Below are positions 11,561-23,700 of a DNA stretch of 64,000 nt, piece after piece (position 1 is the first letter of the stretch; each line of letters starts with the position of its first letter). Under the pieces are notes generated by a model, which was not told the origin of the DNA, did no database searches, and was given only the letters and a program-made list of their open reading frames with translations. The position numbers were made by a program, and so were the translations under genes. Source of the stretch: Sarcocystis neurona (Eukaryota; Apicomplexa; Conoidasida; Eucoccidiorida; Sarcocystidae); assembly GCA_000727475.1 (NCBI GenBank), contig KL647288.1, positions 7,405,414-7,469,413 of the forward strand, written 5' to 3'.

Positions 11561-14302
11561 TCACCCAAGCGGTCGGGACGACTGTGTTTTGTCTTTGAAA
11601 TCCAAATAAACTCTCCACAAAACATGTAGCGACTCAATGAGGCGACCTTCTTGCCATGGAATGCCCAGCAATGAGCACACCACCTTCGATATGTCACAGA
11701 TGGTTAAACTCAAAGAGAACACGTTCGACAGTGCGTCCTTTCGCGAAGTGTTGCAGCTGCTGTCGCTTGCCGTGTCTAACCAGTGGGTTGAGAATGCCTG
11801 CTGCACGCGCGCAGGCCACCCCTGCATAAGGCTCCTGCAAAACAGGTAATGCACACAGTCGCGCGTGTGCCGGCTTCCGTGGTTCTTTCGCTCGATGTTA
11901 CTCTACGCTCATTTTCTCTAATCAGCGCATGTAGGGATGCACATCGACTCGAATCATGTGCACGTCTGAAACGACCTGACTGTGGAAGCACTATCGCTGA
12001 AGAGACTACGACTGTAGTGCGTGTTCAAAGGGGAGCCCTCGGCCTCGCGCTTTCTATCTATGGCCCACGGCGGTCCTCACTACTCGTGCGCAACCCTCCA
12101 GAACTAGTCGGCAATGGCGTACTAGGGTGTGCACAGATGGCATACTGTTTGCCTCCTCTATCCACGTAGAGATCTGTATTCCATACCAACGTGTGCACCC
12201 TCTACGTGTTGCAAACTTGCGGATTCTCCCGTAGCTGGATGGGCAACGGAGTCGAGTCACCCTGGCTACACAACGAAGCGCGGACATGCTCGAGTTTGCC
12301 ATTAGACGTGAACTCATGGCGCGCCTCATGCAGGTGTTCGACAGATCTCTCCGTTGCTTGAACAGATGGACTCTCAGATGCATTACAGCGCTATCAACCT
12401 GTGGAGCTTACTGGACGCTGGTGATGTGATTTTCTGTCCCTTGCAACGTACAGCCCCTAAAACGGTGACGCGTTGAACGACCTATATGCTGCGTCATCAT
12501 ACACCTGCGAACGTCAACCGTACGTAATTCTGGGCATCTACAAATGCATATAGGCGTACAACTGCACAGAAGTACGAGGGCACAAGCCCGAATTCTCGTG
12601 CACGCCAAAAGTGGCTGATTGGGCGCCCGCGTAGGTAGATACGCAGGCACCCCAAGATGCCCAGCCCACATAGAACATAGTTACACTGGTTCTACAAACG
12701 TTAACGAAGAACACTCGGAAGCGTTGAGCTTTTTTAGTGCCTGCCTGGATGCGAGACTGACCCGGTGCTTGGCATCAACTGCGAGTATTGAACCTCGTTG
12801 AAGTAGTACTTCTCGTGGAGTTCTTCGACGCCCCGAATCCACTTGTCTATCTCATGCGGTTTCTCTTGTGCGTGCTTTATACTTCCGGCCGGTCGTTGTC
12901 GCTGTTCCCCCACCAGGCAACGCAGGCATACAGTCCGGAGCTTCAAATTCAAAATTGCTGGATTGCTTTGTTCCAGTGCTGGCTCATCTACAGTTGTCAA
13001 GCCTGCACGGAAAACGTAGGACAACGTCCCACTTTCCCCATGTCCTAGCATCTTCTCGGATTGTGTGATGGTGAATATTCTGTGTTCGTGGGCGTCATTT
13101 GTTGTATATATATGGCGACGCTGTTGCGCGCCCATAAATGCCAAATGCCTGCCGGATTCAGGCAGCGCACGGGGGGGGCCGTATATTATTGTTTGCTTTT
13201 GTGCAGTTGTATGTATTGTTTACTTCTGTGCAGTTGAGTCACCACAAGCTCCTCAGTAACTGCCGTAATGTGACCTTTTTGCCTTCGAAAGGTAATCCAG
13301 TGGACGGAATAAACTCTGCCGCATAAGTTAAATAATTCGTCAGTTCGGGTTTGCGTATATCGACCTCAGCCCCACTGAACGATGTCGCATGCCGGTCTGT
13401 TCAGGGTAACCTGGTTTCCGCGCTTTTCATGAGAGGCACCACAGGTCTAGCTGTGTACGGTTGTGTCTACGCGAATCAGGTACTTTGCAACGAGTCGTAC
13501 GCACACACACTATACAGAATTACGCGCCGAGCCCCCTTGTGCAAGCTTTTAGTGGTCACAGTGTGCCTGTCAGCATCAGTAACCGTGAGACAGTGTGGTA
13601 CCGCCAAAAGCTTAAGCGCAGCTCACCTCGAAGAAAGACAAACGCTGATCTGATGCGCGCTGGCGAAGCGGGTAACCTGTGCTTTTTTATGCAGCAATCT
13701 TCCTTGCGATACGTGGAATGTCCTGTAGCTAACGTGTGAAATATTTACTGCCGCCGTATTCGCTGCCTGTTTCAGGTCGGCACACCGCGCAACTGTCCCC
13801 CAGAGCTCCACGCACGTCCAGGTCTGGGGAGATGTCTACTGTTTGCGGCTCCTGAGCAGGTTTGCAGTATGAGTACTTCTGTCGTGCTTCCCCTACCCAG
13901 GCCGTCGTCGTTTCCGTCAGGCCGTGGGATTTTGAGCAGCGTTTCGACACTTCCTGTTGCCGGCACATAGTTTGCCGTGCAAGGCTTCAGTGGAGCACTT
14001 AATCCTTTCAGATGCGGTTGATACTTTGTGACGTGTCTCAAAACCTGTCGTGTATTTTCGTCGTAGCATCGATGAACGCCAGTCGACAGCTCGTAGTCCT
14101 CTGCCTTGTACGCGTTTGGCGGTAAAGGCCAGCAGTCACCCACGCTGTCAGCTTGCGTGATTGCAGCAAGACTGCTTTCTGTGAGTACCTGGTTGAGGTC
14201 GTGCGCTGTTGGTGACGCATCCTCCTCGTTCGAGGATGCAGAGGACGGAGACGTGTCTCCTCCTCCTGATACCTCCTCAGAGCTCTCGTCGCGAAGCAAC
14301 AT
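11561..14302 (-). CDS. IFT46: Intraflagellar transport protein 46 (IFT-B complex), three exons
   Basis: IFT46 is an IFT-B subunit needed to build flagella; in coccidia the flagellated stage is the microgamete. Exon 1 is 14302-13897 (ATG at 14302, donor GTAGGG), exon 2 is 13002-12762 (donor GTCAGT), exon 3 is 11834-11561 (TGA). Phases match at both junctions and give 306 residues, a normal length for the family. After an acidic, disordered N-terminus the family landmarks appear in order: VPATGSVETLLKIPRPDG, then after the junction VDEPALEQSNPAILNLKL, IDKWIRGVEELHEK, VQYSQLMPSTGSLMQGWP across junction 2, and finally CDISKVVCSLLGIPW with IESLHVLWRVYLDFKDK. These align with 'IPAVGDIDAFLKVPRPD', 'LDEPSAKQSDP', 'IDxWIxxISELH', 'LMQEWPPEFEE' and 'ICALLDIPVYKSRIxSLHxLFSLYxEF' of known IFT46. 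Both introns are about 0.9 kb. An additional 5' exon cannot be excluded. Confidence 0.9.
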
Positions 14303-17300
14303 CTCACAAAAATTGGACTAAGAATAGCGTCGGGAGCGAGCTATGGAATGTGGAAGCAACGACAGGGAACACAAGCTTCTTATTTTGGGTTGAGACGACA
14401 ATCCTCAGTACTGAGCCGACAGCCAAGGATGCGTACACACACCAGAAACGGTGAATAATATTGAAATGCACCCCCGGAAAGCGAGCGCCAACATTACATG
14501 AGTGCTAATCGTGTACCACTTGACGTACATCTTGCAGAAGAAAGCAGTACCACCACACTTAGTATGGCCACCCACAACAGCCTTCAGACAGAGAGATGTT
14601 GTAGCATCGGTGCACACGCGAGTAGCAGTAGTGCTCCTCCCGACAAATGTAGCAATTGCCTCGTCACGTATGCGATGACCGTATTGTTCGAGGCAAGCAA
14701 CAATGAACGAGCAAGTGAAGGTGCGCGCTGGCGCAGTTCCCAGTGCCTGCACTCACATGCAACGGGGTTCCACGAAAGATCCGTATATGGAGTACACTCT
14801 AACGTGGACCTCGATTTACTGCATGTGCACGCGTTTATGCGCGGTACCAGGGCTAGAGAGTGCGCAGCTATTCTGTTTGTGCATTGACATGCAATCTTAT
14901 AGGTGTAGTACTACAAGGCACACGAGTCGTGACACGGCCGCACACGTGAGCTCCCTTCGTGGGTGCAAGGGCACGGAGCCGGCACTGCAGAATTCCCTAT
15001 GTGTGTCGCACGCGTCAAGGCATTATGCTGTGCTGTATGCCGGCACCCGGGCATCACAGCGTGTCCGATACCTCATTCTGCGGTACGGATGTAACAACTT
15101 CTGCTGATATCAGGAGTCTCTTCTTTCCTACATAACAGTGTCCTGCTTTCGCAAGTCTCAGTTGCAGCTTCGTCACGTAGTGTACAAGATGACTGCCAGC
15201 TCACTGGTTCTGCCTTTGGCCAAAACAAGGAAGGGAGCTGGAAATCACAGACCGGAGCTGTACACGCACGGCATATATTGCACCGGGCGACCTGCAGACT
15301 TTTCAAACGCTTTGGTACAGAAATGTCCACCTGTCTTTCCTTCGTATGCCAGCATCTGACACATTCTTTTGCATACTCCGGAACATGCACACATCCGGTG
15401 ATCCTCGCAAATGTGCGCGCACGCCAGAACATCGCTCCGGTGATCTTGCTAAAATTGTCACGGGTTCAACGTTTTCACGTGCTGGGTTTTCCCCGCTGTG
15501 CGGTGCTGCACCACAGAACTAAACCATTTCAGGCAGGGAAACATAATGTGGTGATAGAGGCGCCGACACGGGTGCATGAGCTTTTTTTCCCGGTTTCGCC
15601 CCACGCTGCTCGTGTGACGCTTCACATTTGTCGAAGCGTACGCGTGCGCCGTCTCAGTAATCACTGGCTACGTTGCCCGTCACGCTGCAACATCTGCTTT
15701 CGCTGTGCGAGTCCGCGTGAACCGGTTGCTAACGCTGGGTCGCTTTTCCCTTCAGACCCACACTAGAGTCTTATTGTGTGCAAATTTCCAGTGGTTCTGT
15801 GTTAGATCGTCAGATCAATACAACTTGTTCACTGAAACGTCTTCGGGCACACGCGAACCTGTCCGCACAGTCGGTCGTTAACAATTCACGCGCTCATGCG
15901 CCACATGCGGTACCCAGTTCGAGCCGGCCATTCCATCGGTCTGGCGCCACGGGGTGACCACACGAAAGCAGTTTTTCTGATGTTTCTCGCTTCGTTTGCT
16001 CTTCACTGGTAAGCTGCAACGCGATTCGTCCACGTGAACTGAAGGCAACAGAATTTTTGTAGAGGTTTAAGTTTTACAGTTCGCCTAGGGCAACGCACAC
16101 AGTGGTAAGCAACACCGGTGCACCAGGTACCCCACAGCACAGAGCGTATTCGCCGGGAAAGCGAATTCATGGGAATTTCTAACACCCAAAGCCCAAAGTT
16201 AGCCAACATGCTTTTGGCGCGCTTATAAAACCTCAGCCAATACTCAAGTACCCATCTGTATTGACGCATTCTGTGCCGTAGCATCGAACTTGTCCCCCTG
16301 CTGTCGCGAGGATGGCTGCACAACACTTTGCACCCTATGTATATACCAGCTATGTCCACCGGCCCCGCGCAGCAGCCATAAGTTTTGTCACCTAGATGAC
16401 AACACTGAGTACATCGGTGCCCTAACGTGTGCTGCCGAAACACACCTTTTGGTGCCCCCGCCCTTTACTCGTAGACGTACAGTCTACAAACGTGTGTAAT
16501 CTAAGTTGAAGAGGCATACTGTCTACGGGGGTTGTGGCTCATTCGAATGCACTGGCTCACACAGTTCCCCTCGACGCTCCAGCACTGCTCCATCGCGCCT
16601 GTAGGCGCCAGCCTTGGCGATGGTGTGCCACCGAGCACGCAGCAACGGTCGGGTTATACGCGCGCGTAATGACCGAATGGTTACGATTGATGTGCACGTT
16701 TGACGCGCCCAGGAAGTGTTCCGCGATCTGGCACCGCGGCTGCAATTAAGCTGGCGAGTAAAGCAGTACTCTTACTAGCGTCAACGTCTACGTGGTGTGT
16801 ATCAACCCTTAGGGGCCCAGTAATCATGTACTTGTTCGCCTGTGTCCGCGCGCATTCACGTCCACTCGCTGCAACATGAGGGATACGAGCAGAAAACAGT
16901 CTCGGCAAGCAACAGTATTTCGTGCTGCGAGGCAACATGATCCTGCTTTACCAAGCTGACAATGAACAGTCATTCCAACTAGTTGCGTGGTTGAATGTGT
17001 GCCAACCTTGGCAGGCTGCACCAGCACCGGTGTTCCCACAACTTACTAGAAGAGTTGCTGGCTACCTGTTACAAATTTGGGTTCCAACACGTAAAAGGGG
17101 CATACAGTACCTCGGAATTTGCAGTTCAGAGGTGTGGACCACTTTCTGTTACTGGCGCACCTTCACGGCCGTAATTCGTACAAAGGGATCATGAGAACCG
17201 GTGCAGTTCTGCCTAATTTTGTAACCCCGTACTGTGTTTCTCCACAGCTGCCTTTGAGCCAGCAGAATTTGCCTTAGATGCGCCTGCATCGCAGGAACCT

Positions 17301-18910
17301 AGAAGTAGACGCGCGTTTGTGTGTGCACACGTGTACAGCGCAGCACTCATTCACACATCCGTACATCTCTAGTTGAGAGAGCTGGTGCGCTTACTCACAT
17401 GTTCGGCACGTGCTGCACTAACACGAAGCGGAAGCCACTATTCCAGCCCGTGCACCAGAAGCAGGTTGCTCGAAACGTGTCAGTGTGGGTACGACCACTT
17501 TATGCCAGAAGGCGTCCAGCAGGACAGTACCTTACACAATCTTCTGTAGCAGTGCACACTTTTTCTCGAAGCGGACGCCGTCGGTGCTTAGATGGGTGAA
17601 GACGTAAAGACTGCACGCTTCGTAGAAGCGGAATGTGGTCGCAGGACGCGTGCGAGCCGCCACGTTTCCTCCGCGGTGGCATCCGTAGCGCTCCGTGGTT
17701 TGCTCCTTTTGCAGTTCTGTAGTCATGCAGACTGTTAAGCCAACCGCCGTTGTCCACATGTCCAAGTAGAAGGAGTGAACATCTACATCGTAGGATGTAG
17801 TTGTTTTGTAGTTTCTGCAGCGAGTAGTCAGACGGTGGTGCTTTGATAGACTACGGTGTACGCGCAACTGCATGCTCTACCCAGTTCCACCGCCGCACGT
17901 TCCACTGCAGAGCTGGAGCGCCATCAATGACACTAAAGAAGCACAGTGCAAGAAAGGACCACAGGAAGTTAATGGTCTTAGGATGGCAGCAGCGCTTCTG
18001 TCGCGCATGCCTCGAGGCAAGCCGGAGCGGTTAGGTGGACTTCTTGGCAGCTGCATGTTAATAATTATCAAAGCTCCCCTGTCTTGCAAGCTGTTCGTTG
18101 GCGCATGCTAGCACCCGGGTGAGCCAGCCAAAGCCCAGGGCTGTTGCGAACAGGATAATGCAATATTATCAGCACCAGCAGCAACAGTAAGCGCGACTAC
18201 ATTGTCGAACACCGGCAAAAAGTGAGCAACTGTGCTGCGTTACGCTCTCATGTTACGGAGGACTTCAGATCGACAGCGGTAGCTGCTGTAGCATGACGAG
18301 ACAGCCGGTGGACTATCGTCTGTGGTGCCATGGCCGGATGTAAGCGATCCCTTAGACTGCACTGCGTGGCGGGGGCAACACGCAGCACATACCGTATTCG
18401 TAGATCATGGTATTCTCTTCTTCGCTGAACCCGACACTTGCCACCATACATGTATCATGTTTTTGCCACCTACAACCTAGAGTGAGGTACTCTACGCGTG
18501 CTGCTGTCCGACACCTCGCGGCGGGTCGCGCTCCGATCACCAAGAGCCACAACGGCCTAAAGTCGCACTACCGAAGGACATGTAACTGCAACTTCAGCAG
18601 TGTTCCTATTTACTTGAAATGATGAGATTCCGTGCTTTCTGTGGTACTTCTGGTGCACAGCAGCGTGGCTGTAACGTAAGTGAAACTTTGCGAGGACGAA
18701 ACAAGCGACACATGCAGAGACAGCGCGTGGCGCCCACTCCTTTGCGCTCGCACATACAATACATGTAAAACAATTCGTCGACGCATGTAGGGCAGTGGAA
18801 CCCGAGGTTGCCTTTTTCGCTGTCTCGGCTGCCATTCAAAGGACACGGCTGCAAGCAGCTGGGGACGACGTCAATAGCCGAGAACTCTTAGCTTTATAGC
18901 CGTCCTTCAC
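14303..18910 (+). other. Region of unresolved short exons upstream of IFT46
   Basis: No complete gene could be built. Plus-strand stretches that read like coding sequence: 14703-14830 (MNEQVKVRAGAVPSACTHM), 15171-15358 (LVLPLAKTRKGAGNHRPELY), 15540-15660 (NVVIEAPTRVHELFFPVSPH), 15783-15880 (SSDQYNLFTETSSGTREP), 16889-16995 (GKQQYFVLRGNMILLYQAD, like the first strands of a PH domain) and 17128-17217 (FRGVDHFLLLAHLHGRNSYK). The last two have plausible acceptors and donors and are phase-compatible. At 17.5-17.9 kb both strands give attractive frames, so I cannot assign a strand. Codon texture is ordinary, with no long homopolymers. About 18.1-18.9 kb shows nothing. Confidence 0.25.
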
Positions 18911-19188
18911 CGGTGCACTTGACAGAAGACTGCAAGACTGAACACGTTGCATGTGCATTTTTTCCCGGCGCAGAAGAAAAGTTTGTTGGTTTGCTTCCAT
19001 GTCCGCTTCGTATGTATAACGGCCTCGCTCATGCCACCAAGGTGTTGAATTTTCTTCTCTATGTTCTAGCTGCATCTCTGCGGTCTGTCGCTCGATCAAC
19101 TTTTCACGTTCGCGGCTCCTTCGCTCTTCCATCACTGTTTCCCTGTCGTCGTTTTGCTCCCGCCTACCAACGAGGTATATTCTCAGAT
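18911..19188 (-). CDS. Exon of an unidentified charged coiled-coil protein
   Basis: A minus-strand exon from an acceptor at 19190-19189 to a GTGAAG donor after 18911, open throughout. It encodes about 92 residues rich in Arg and Glu: REQNDDRETVMEERRSRERE, then LIERQTAEMQLEHREEN, then TPWWHERGRYTYEADMEANQ. The heptad-like Arg/Glu pattern resembles trichohyalin/plectin-type coiled coils of ciliary microtubule proteins, but that is only similarity of texture. Neighbouring exons were not identified; minus-strand frames at 17.5-17.8 kb are possible partners. Confidence 0.4.
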
Positions 19189-20703
19189 CTACTCATTCGC
19201 AAGGTGGCCATCGTCTTTCCCGCGGGCGGATTACGAGGCCGCCTATGTGCGCTTCATATGTACATCAACTGAATGAAGTGCAGCGAAACCGGAGAGCAAA
19301 AACACGTGTACCGCGTACACATATGTTATACCTGTGTACAGGCATACTTTCCGACAAGCGATCCCGCCTGCTCTTATGCATATACATGCTCCCGTTTGCA
19401 TGAGCATACGCATATATAAATGTACATATCGGCAGGTAGAGGTTCAGACGCACACACACACGTATCTGCAGGTACACTAGCCGATGCGTCGTATGACCGT
19501 ACAGGCATAGGATCGCTTGCGTGTGAAAGCGTTTAGCGTGTACGTGCGTATGGGACGAGTGCTGCGAATGACGAAAACGCACACGGCCTTCGTCTCATGC
19601 CGATGTCTTCTCGTCCGTTGACCAAAACGTCCCCTCCATGCGACCGGAGGAGGAGAACTACGGAAGTAGAAGGCGCGACGAAGGGCAAATGCACCGGTGT
19701 CAGTGAGACGCCTAAGGCAGCGTTGGACGCGCCGGCAGCTGCCGAACTGTAGCCGATCTACCTCTGCACAGAGCACTTTTTCCTGGACTTAGTACGAGTG
19801 TCTTTGTTGCCATGGGAACTGTGGCAGCTTCTGCTGCACCGAACGCAACGTCGTTGCAGTTTGGGCAGGAGCACAGAGAGGACCCCTGCTGTAAGTCACG
19901 GGAGCAACCACGTCAGTAGCGGCCACCGCACCAGCACAAGCACGGCCTTATTCCCATCCGTTCGCCGACGGCTGCGACCGTTGGCACGGCCAACTGCAGT
20001 AGGCCTACGTGTGTCCGCTGTGGGCCGGGAAACTGTAGGGCCGGCGACGCTCGGGACGTCCTCGACACACGCTATCGCAACGCGAGCAACTGCATGCGTA
20101 ACAGCTGCGACGTCGAATACAGCGTCGAAAGGAGCTTGAAATGTTGTGTTGTTGGGGAAATTGATTGCTCTCTATCAGTTGAAAGACGCGGTGCGCGCCA
20201 GGCTGGAGGAGGTACCAGGACCCTGGCTTGCACCGGTACAGCCGGCCTGTGTTCTAATTCAGAAGGTGTGTGCCGCTCTAGCGAACTGGCACGACGACGC
20301 CACGACGCATGCAAAAAGAGTTTTTGTTCTTCCCGTATTAAAGGAGGAATCACCGTCTGCAGTCTCCGTCGCGCCCCCATTCCGCAGTGCCGCGCCACGT
20401 GCACAGCGTAAGGGCCAAGGCGTGGCTCCGACAGTTGCTGCTTACATAGCAGCGGTGCTGCTCACGTATCAGCGGTCTCCACGTTCGCTGTTCTCATGCG
20501 GCAAACACGGAGAAGTGGCGCCTCATGCCGCTGCATTTCCTTCCGTTTCAACAGCAGAAGCCGCAGTTTCTCCTGGCGGCGCAACCGCAGAGTGTCCAGC
20601 CACATCCGCGCCTTCTGCTTCTTCTACACCAAAAGCGGCACCCAGTCCTCTTGCCTCGGCGCCAGCGTTTCTTCGTTCCTCACTAGCGCGTGTTTCGATC
20701 CAC
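19189..20703 (+). other. 5' flank and possible upstream coding of the MRS2-like gene
   Basis: From 19.2 to 19.8 kb there are CA/TA-rich tracts and no convincing exon. At 19812 an ATG in good context opens a 26-codon frame (MGTVAASAAPNATSLQFGQE) running into a perfect GTAAGT donor at 19891, a candidate first exon. The long MRS2 frame is open from 20140, after a TGA at 20137-20139. A pyrimidine-rich acceptor at 20177-20178 could bring an upstream exon into it, but the phase does not match the 19812 exon, so the true 5' end is unresolved. Confidence 0.35.
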
Positions 20704-23700
20704 ATGGCAACAGATGCTTCTTTCAGGGGCGATGGGGCGACGCGTGTGCAGCAGCGCGGAGAAGGAGCAGGTGCGCCGGCTGCGCAGCTTGGAATAGCCG
20801 GCGACAGTGTTTGCGGCTGCGATAGTGAATATCAGGGGAGCGTGAGCAACAGCGAGGCTTGCCCCAGGAACGCCGCCGGCGACAGATCCAAGTGCGGCAC
20901 GGGAGGCACCTCTATCAGGAACAGCAGCGCCAGCGACGGCAGCGGCAGCAACAACCGTAGATCCTGCAGCAGCACGAACAGGAGTGAGGACAACACCAAC
21001 CCCAACGTCAGCAGCAGCATGAGCAGCTGCTGGAGCGGCGCGACGACGTCCGTGCCTTCTGAAGAGACGCGGACAGCGAGAAAGCAACCTACCACACCGC
21101 GGCGAGACGTGCGCTCAACAAACGAAGTACGTCATTTTCCGAAGCGGCCACCTTTGTTCACTGCTGTGATGATACACGGGAAGGAAAGTCCCGCTTACAG
21201 TCCACATGCGGGCAATCGTCTCTCCCACTCTCGGAATGCTGCGGGTCCTGCTGCTGACGCTGCCACGGATCGTACTGCTGACGCTGCTACGGCTCCTTCT
21301 GGTAGTTCGGACGTGTTTGCGTCTCCCGCGGTGGTTGCCTCTTCTGCTGACGCTTCTGGTGGCGTTGACAATGGTGGGAGTACCCCAGCAGAAAGACAAG
21401 GAGCTGCAGCGTCCGCTTGCGCGCCGCTACTCAGAGAGGAGAACGTGCCAGCTAGGCCAGAGCCTGTCTCGCGCCACTTTGTGGCTGCGAGTTCAGCAGC
21501 AGAATTCGCAGCAGGAGCCAGTCCAGACCGCAGAGAGAAAAGGCTTACCGCAGGTACAGCAGCAGAGCTGCTAGCAGTACGGTCACCAAGGCCGGCTGCA
21601 GCAGGACACGCCTCTCAGTCGCCAGCAGCACCACCGCAAGGGAGACCCGGGTTGACACCTCTTGCAGCAGGGACGCCAGAGATGAATTCCTTCGAGCGAC
21701 GGCTGGGGGTCACTTCAAGCGACTCTTTCGATTTAAATTCCGTGTCATACGGCATAACCCCATCGCTGTTGTACGAGGGTAGCAATGAAGCAGAAGGCGC
21801 TACGCCTGCAACTTCCCTGCTGCAGCACTTCTCGCACAAGCAAGAACAGCACCGGCCATCACTGACAAAGGCTCTCCGGCGTCGTTGCAGCGATGCCGCT
21901 GCGGTTTTCCGCCGAGGATCTGTGCCTTCACGAAGGGAAAGTGCCGCTGGGCCCGTGATGCAGCCGCAGCCACCCCATCAGCAGCACCCCCTGGCTCACG
22001 TCCAGGTAGAGGCGCGCCAGCTGACGCCAGAGGGCTGTTCACTGAGCGAGCTTGCACGAGGGCTGCAGCGGCCCACTGAAGAACAGGGTGAATTGAAAGG
22101 AGCCGGAAGGAGGTACGGCGGAGGGGCATGGCAGGAGCAGCAGCAGCAAGTATCCGAGAAACAAGGAAGACGCAGCAGAGAGGGCGGTGCTGCTTCAAGG
22201 AGCAGCGAAGCGAAGGAGGGTCCGGCAAGAACACGTCGAGGCACAGGTGCGAGCAGCAGATGGAAGGACTTGGCACTGCGGCGGGACCAGTTGCTGAGTC
22301 GTTACGCAGACCACACCGAAAACAGCGGTAGAGAGAGGGGCGGCGACAACAATAGGAGCAGCGGCAGAAGCAAAAGCAGGGGGGACAGTTGGTACGACAG
22401 CAGGAAGGGGGAGCAAGGCCAAATACTTCCGCCACAGCAGCAGTTCAATCTGAAGGGTAGGAACGGAGTTTCACCTGTGTCGGCCGCCAACGCAGCTGCA
22501 GATGCAGCCGGAGAAGCAAGTGTCGCGGAGGTATACACGAAAGGGAAGCGCGCCTCCACGGTATCGAAGGAAAGCCAAAACGAAGTGGCAGAAAGGCGCC
22601 GAGCGCCCGTATCAGCAGATGGCGGACAGCAGCGAATGAAGGGAACCCCTCACCAGTCGGTGTCGTACCCGGAGCTCCACGTAGATGTGCCACTCACAAA
22701 GGACGGGCAGCAGCCCGGCGAAGGTAGCATTGCGTTGTATCGGACGCCTGGCCCAACGAGTCTGGAGGAGGCACTAGGTGTTACACCGTTGGAGAAAGAC
22801 GGTAGTCGGTCGAAAGAGCAGCCACAGGCACACCTCATGCCTCCCAGCCAGGAACGTCGAGGAAGTAGGGTCGTTCCCATCTCGTTTCTCGTCCAGACGG
22901 GCAGCCAATATTCATCTGCTGGTCTCAAAAGTACTGCTGGACGTGCACGCTACGGAGTGCAGCAGCGAGGTCTGGACGAAACTGCCAGAGAACAGCATCG
23001 ACAGCAACTACAAATAAGCGGTAGCGGCGAGTTGGCCGCTCAGAACAAGCCTTTACGTCCCTTCTCAGCAACGGCAGCAACTGCAGGAAATGCGTTAGCG
23101 TCTGGGTCACATTTCTCAGTGGAGCCACCTGCAGGAAAACGGCATCAGTCCACGGCAAACAATGTTTCTGTACTTCTTGCTGCCCACCAGCGTGCTACTG
23201 CGGCGTCCCCGCCTCTTGCGGCTGTCTCTCGAGCTGCCGTTGTTCCCGTGGATGTGTCTGCTGCCAAGCAGGCGTCGCCGTTGGATCATGTGACCGACGC
23301 CAGCGGAGGAGGAACCAACGCTGCCGGATACGCTGTAGATTCTCGGCTGCAGGAGCAGCAGGGAACAGAAGAGGCTGAAGACGCTTTGCAGGACGCGCAG
23401 GTGAGGGGTCTGCCTTTACGCGAGCATGTACGCGCAGCGGCAGCGGATGCACGCGCAGCGCAAGGGGAGACGAGAAGTTTGCTGAACTGGTTTCGGCGGC
23501 GGAGGCCTGCACATGCGAATCACGAAACGCTTGTCGACGAACTCGGCGGTGGTGATGCAGAGAGAGCAAAAGTGCAGGTGGCAAACGCAGCAGAAGAGCT
23601 GCCGCCGCCCCACACAACTTTGCTGCTTCCGCTGCCCGAGCAGAGGGCACGACGATTACGGACGCATGTGGTGATTGAGATTAGAGATGGTTCCCACCGC

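Noticed and set aside
17500..17873. Coding-like frames on both strands
   Set aside because: At least three frames, on both strands, look equally plausible with weak splice sites, so no exon could be chosen.
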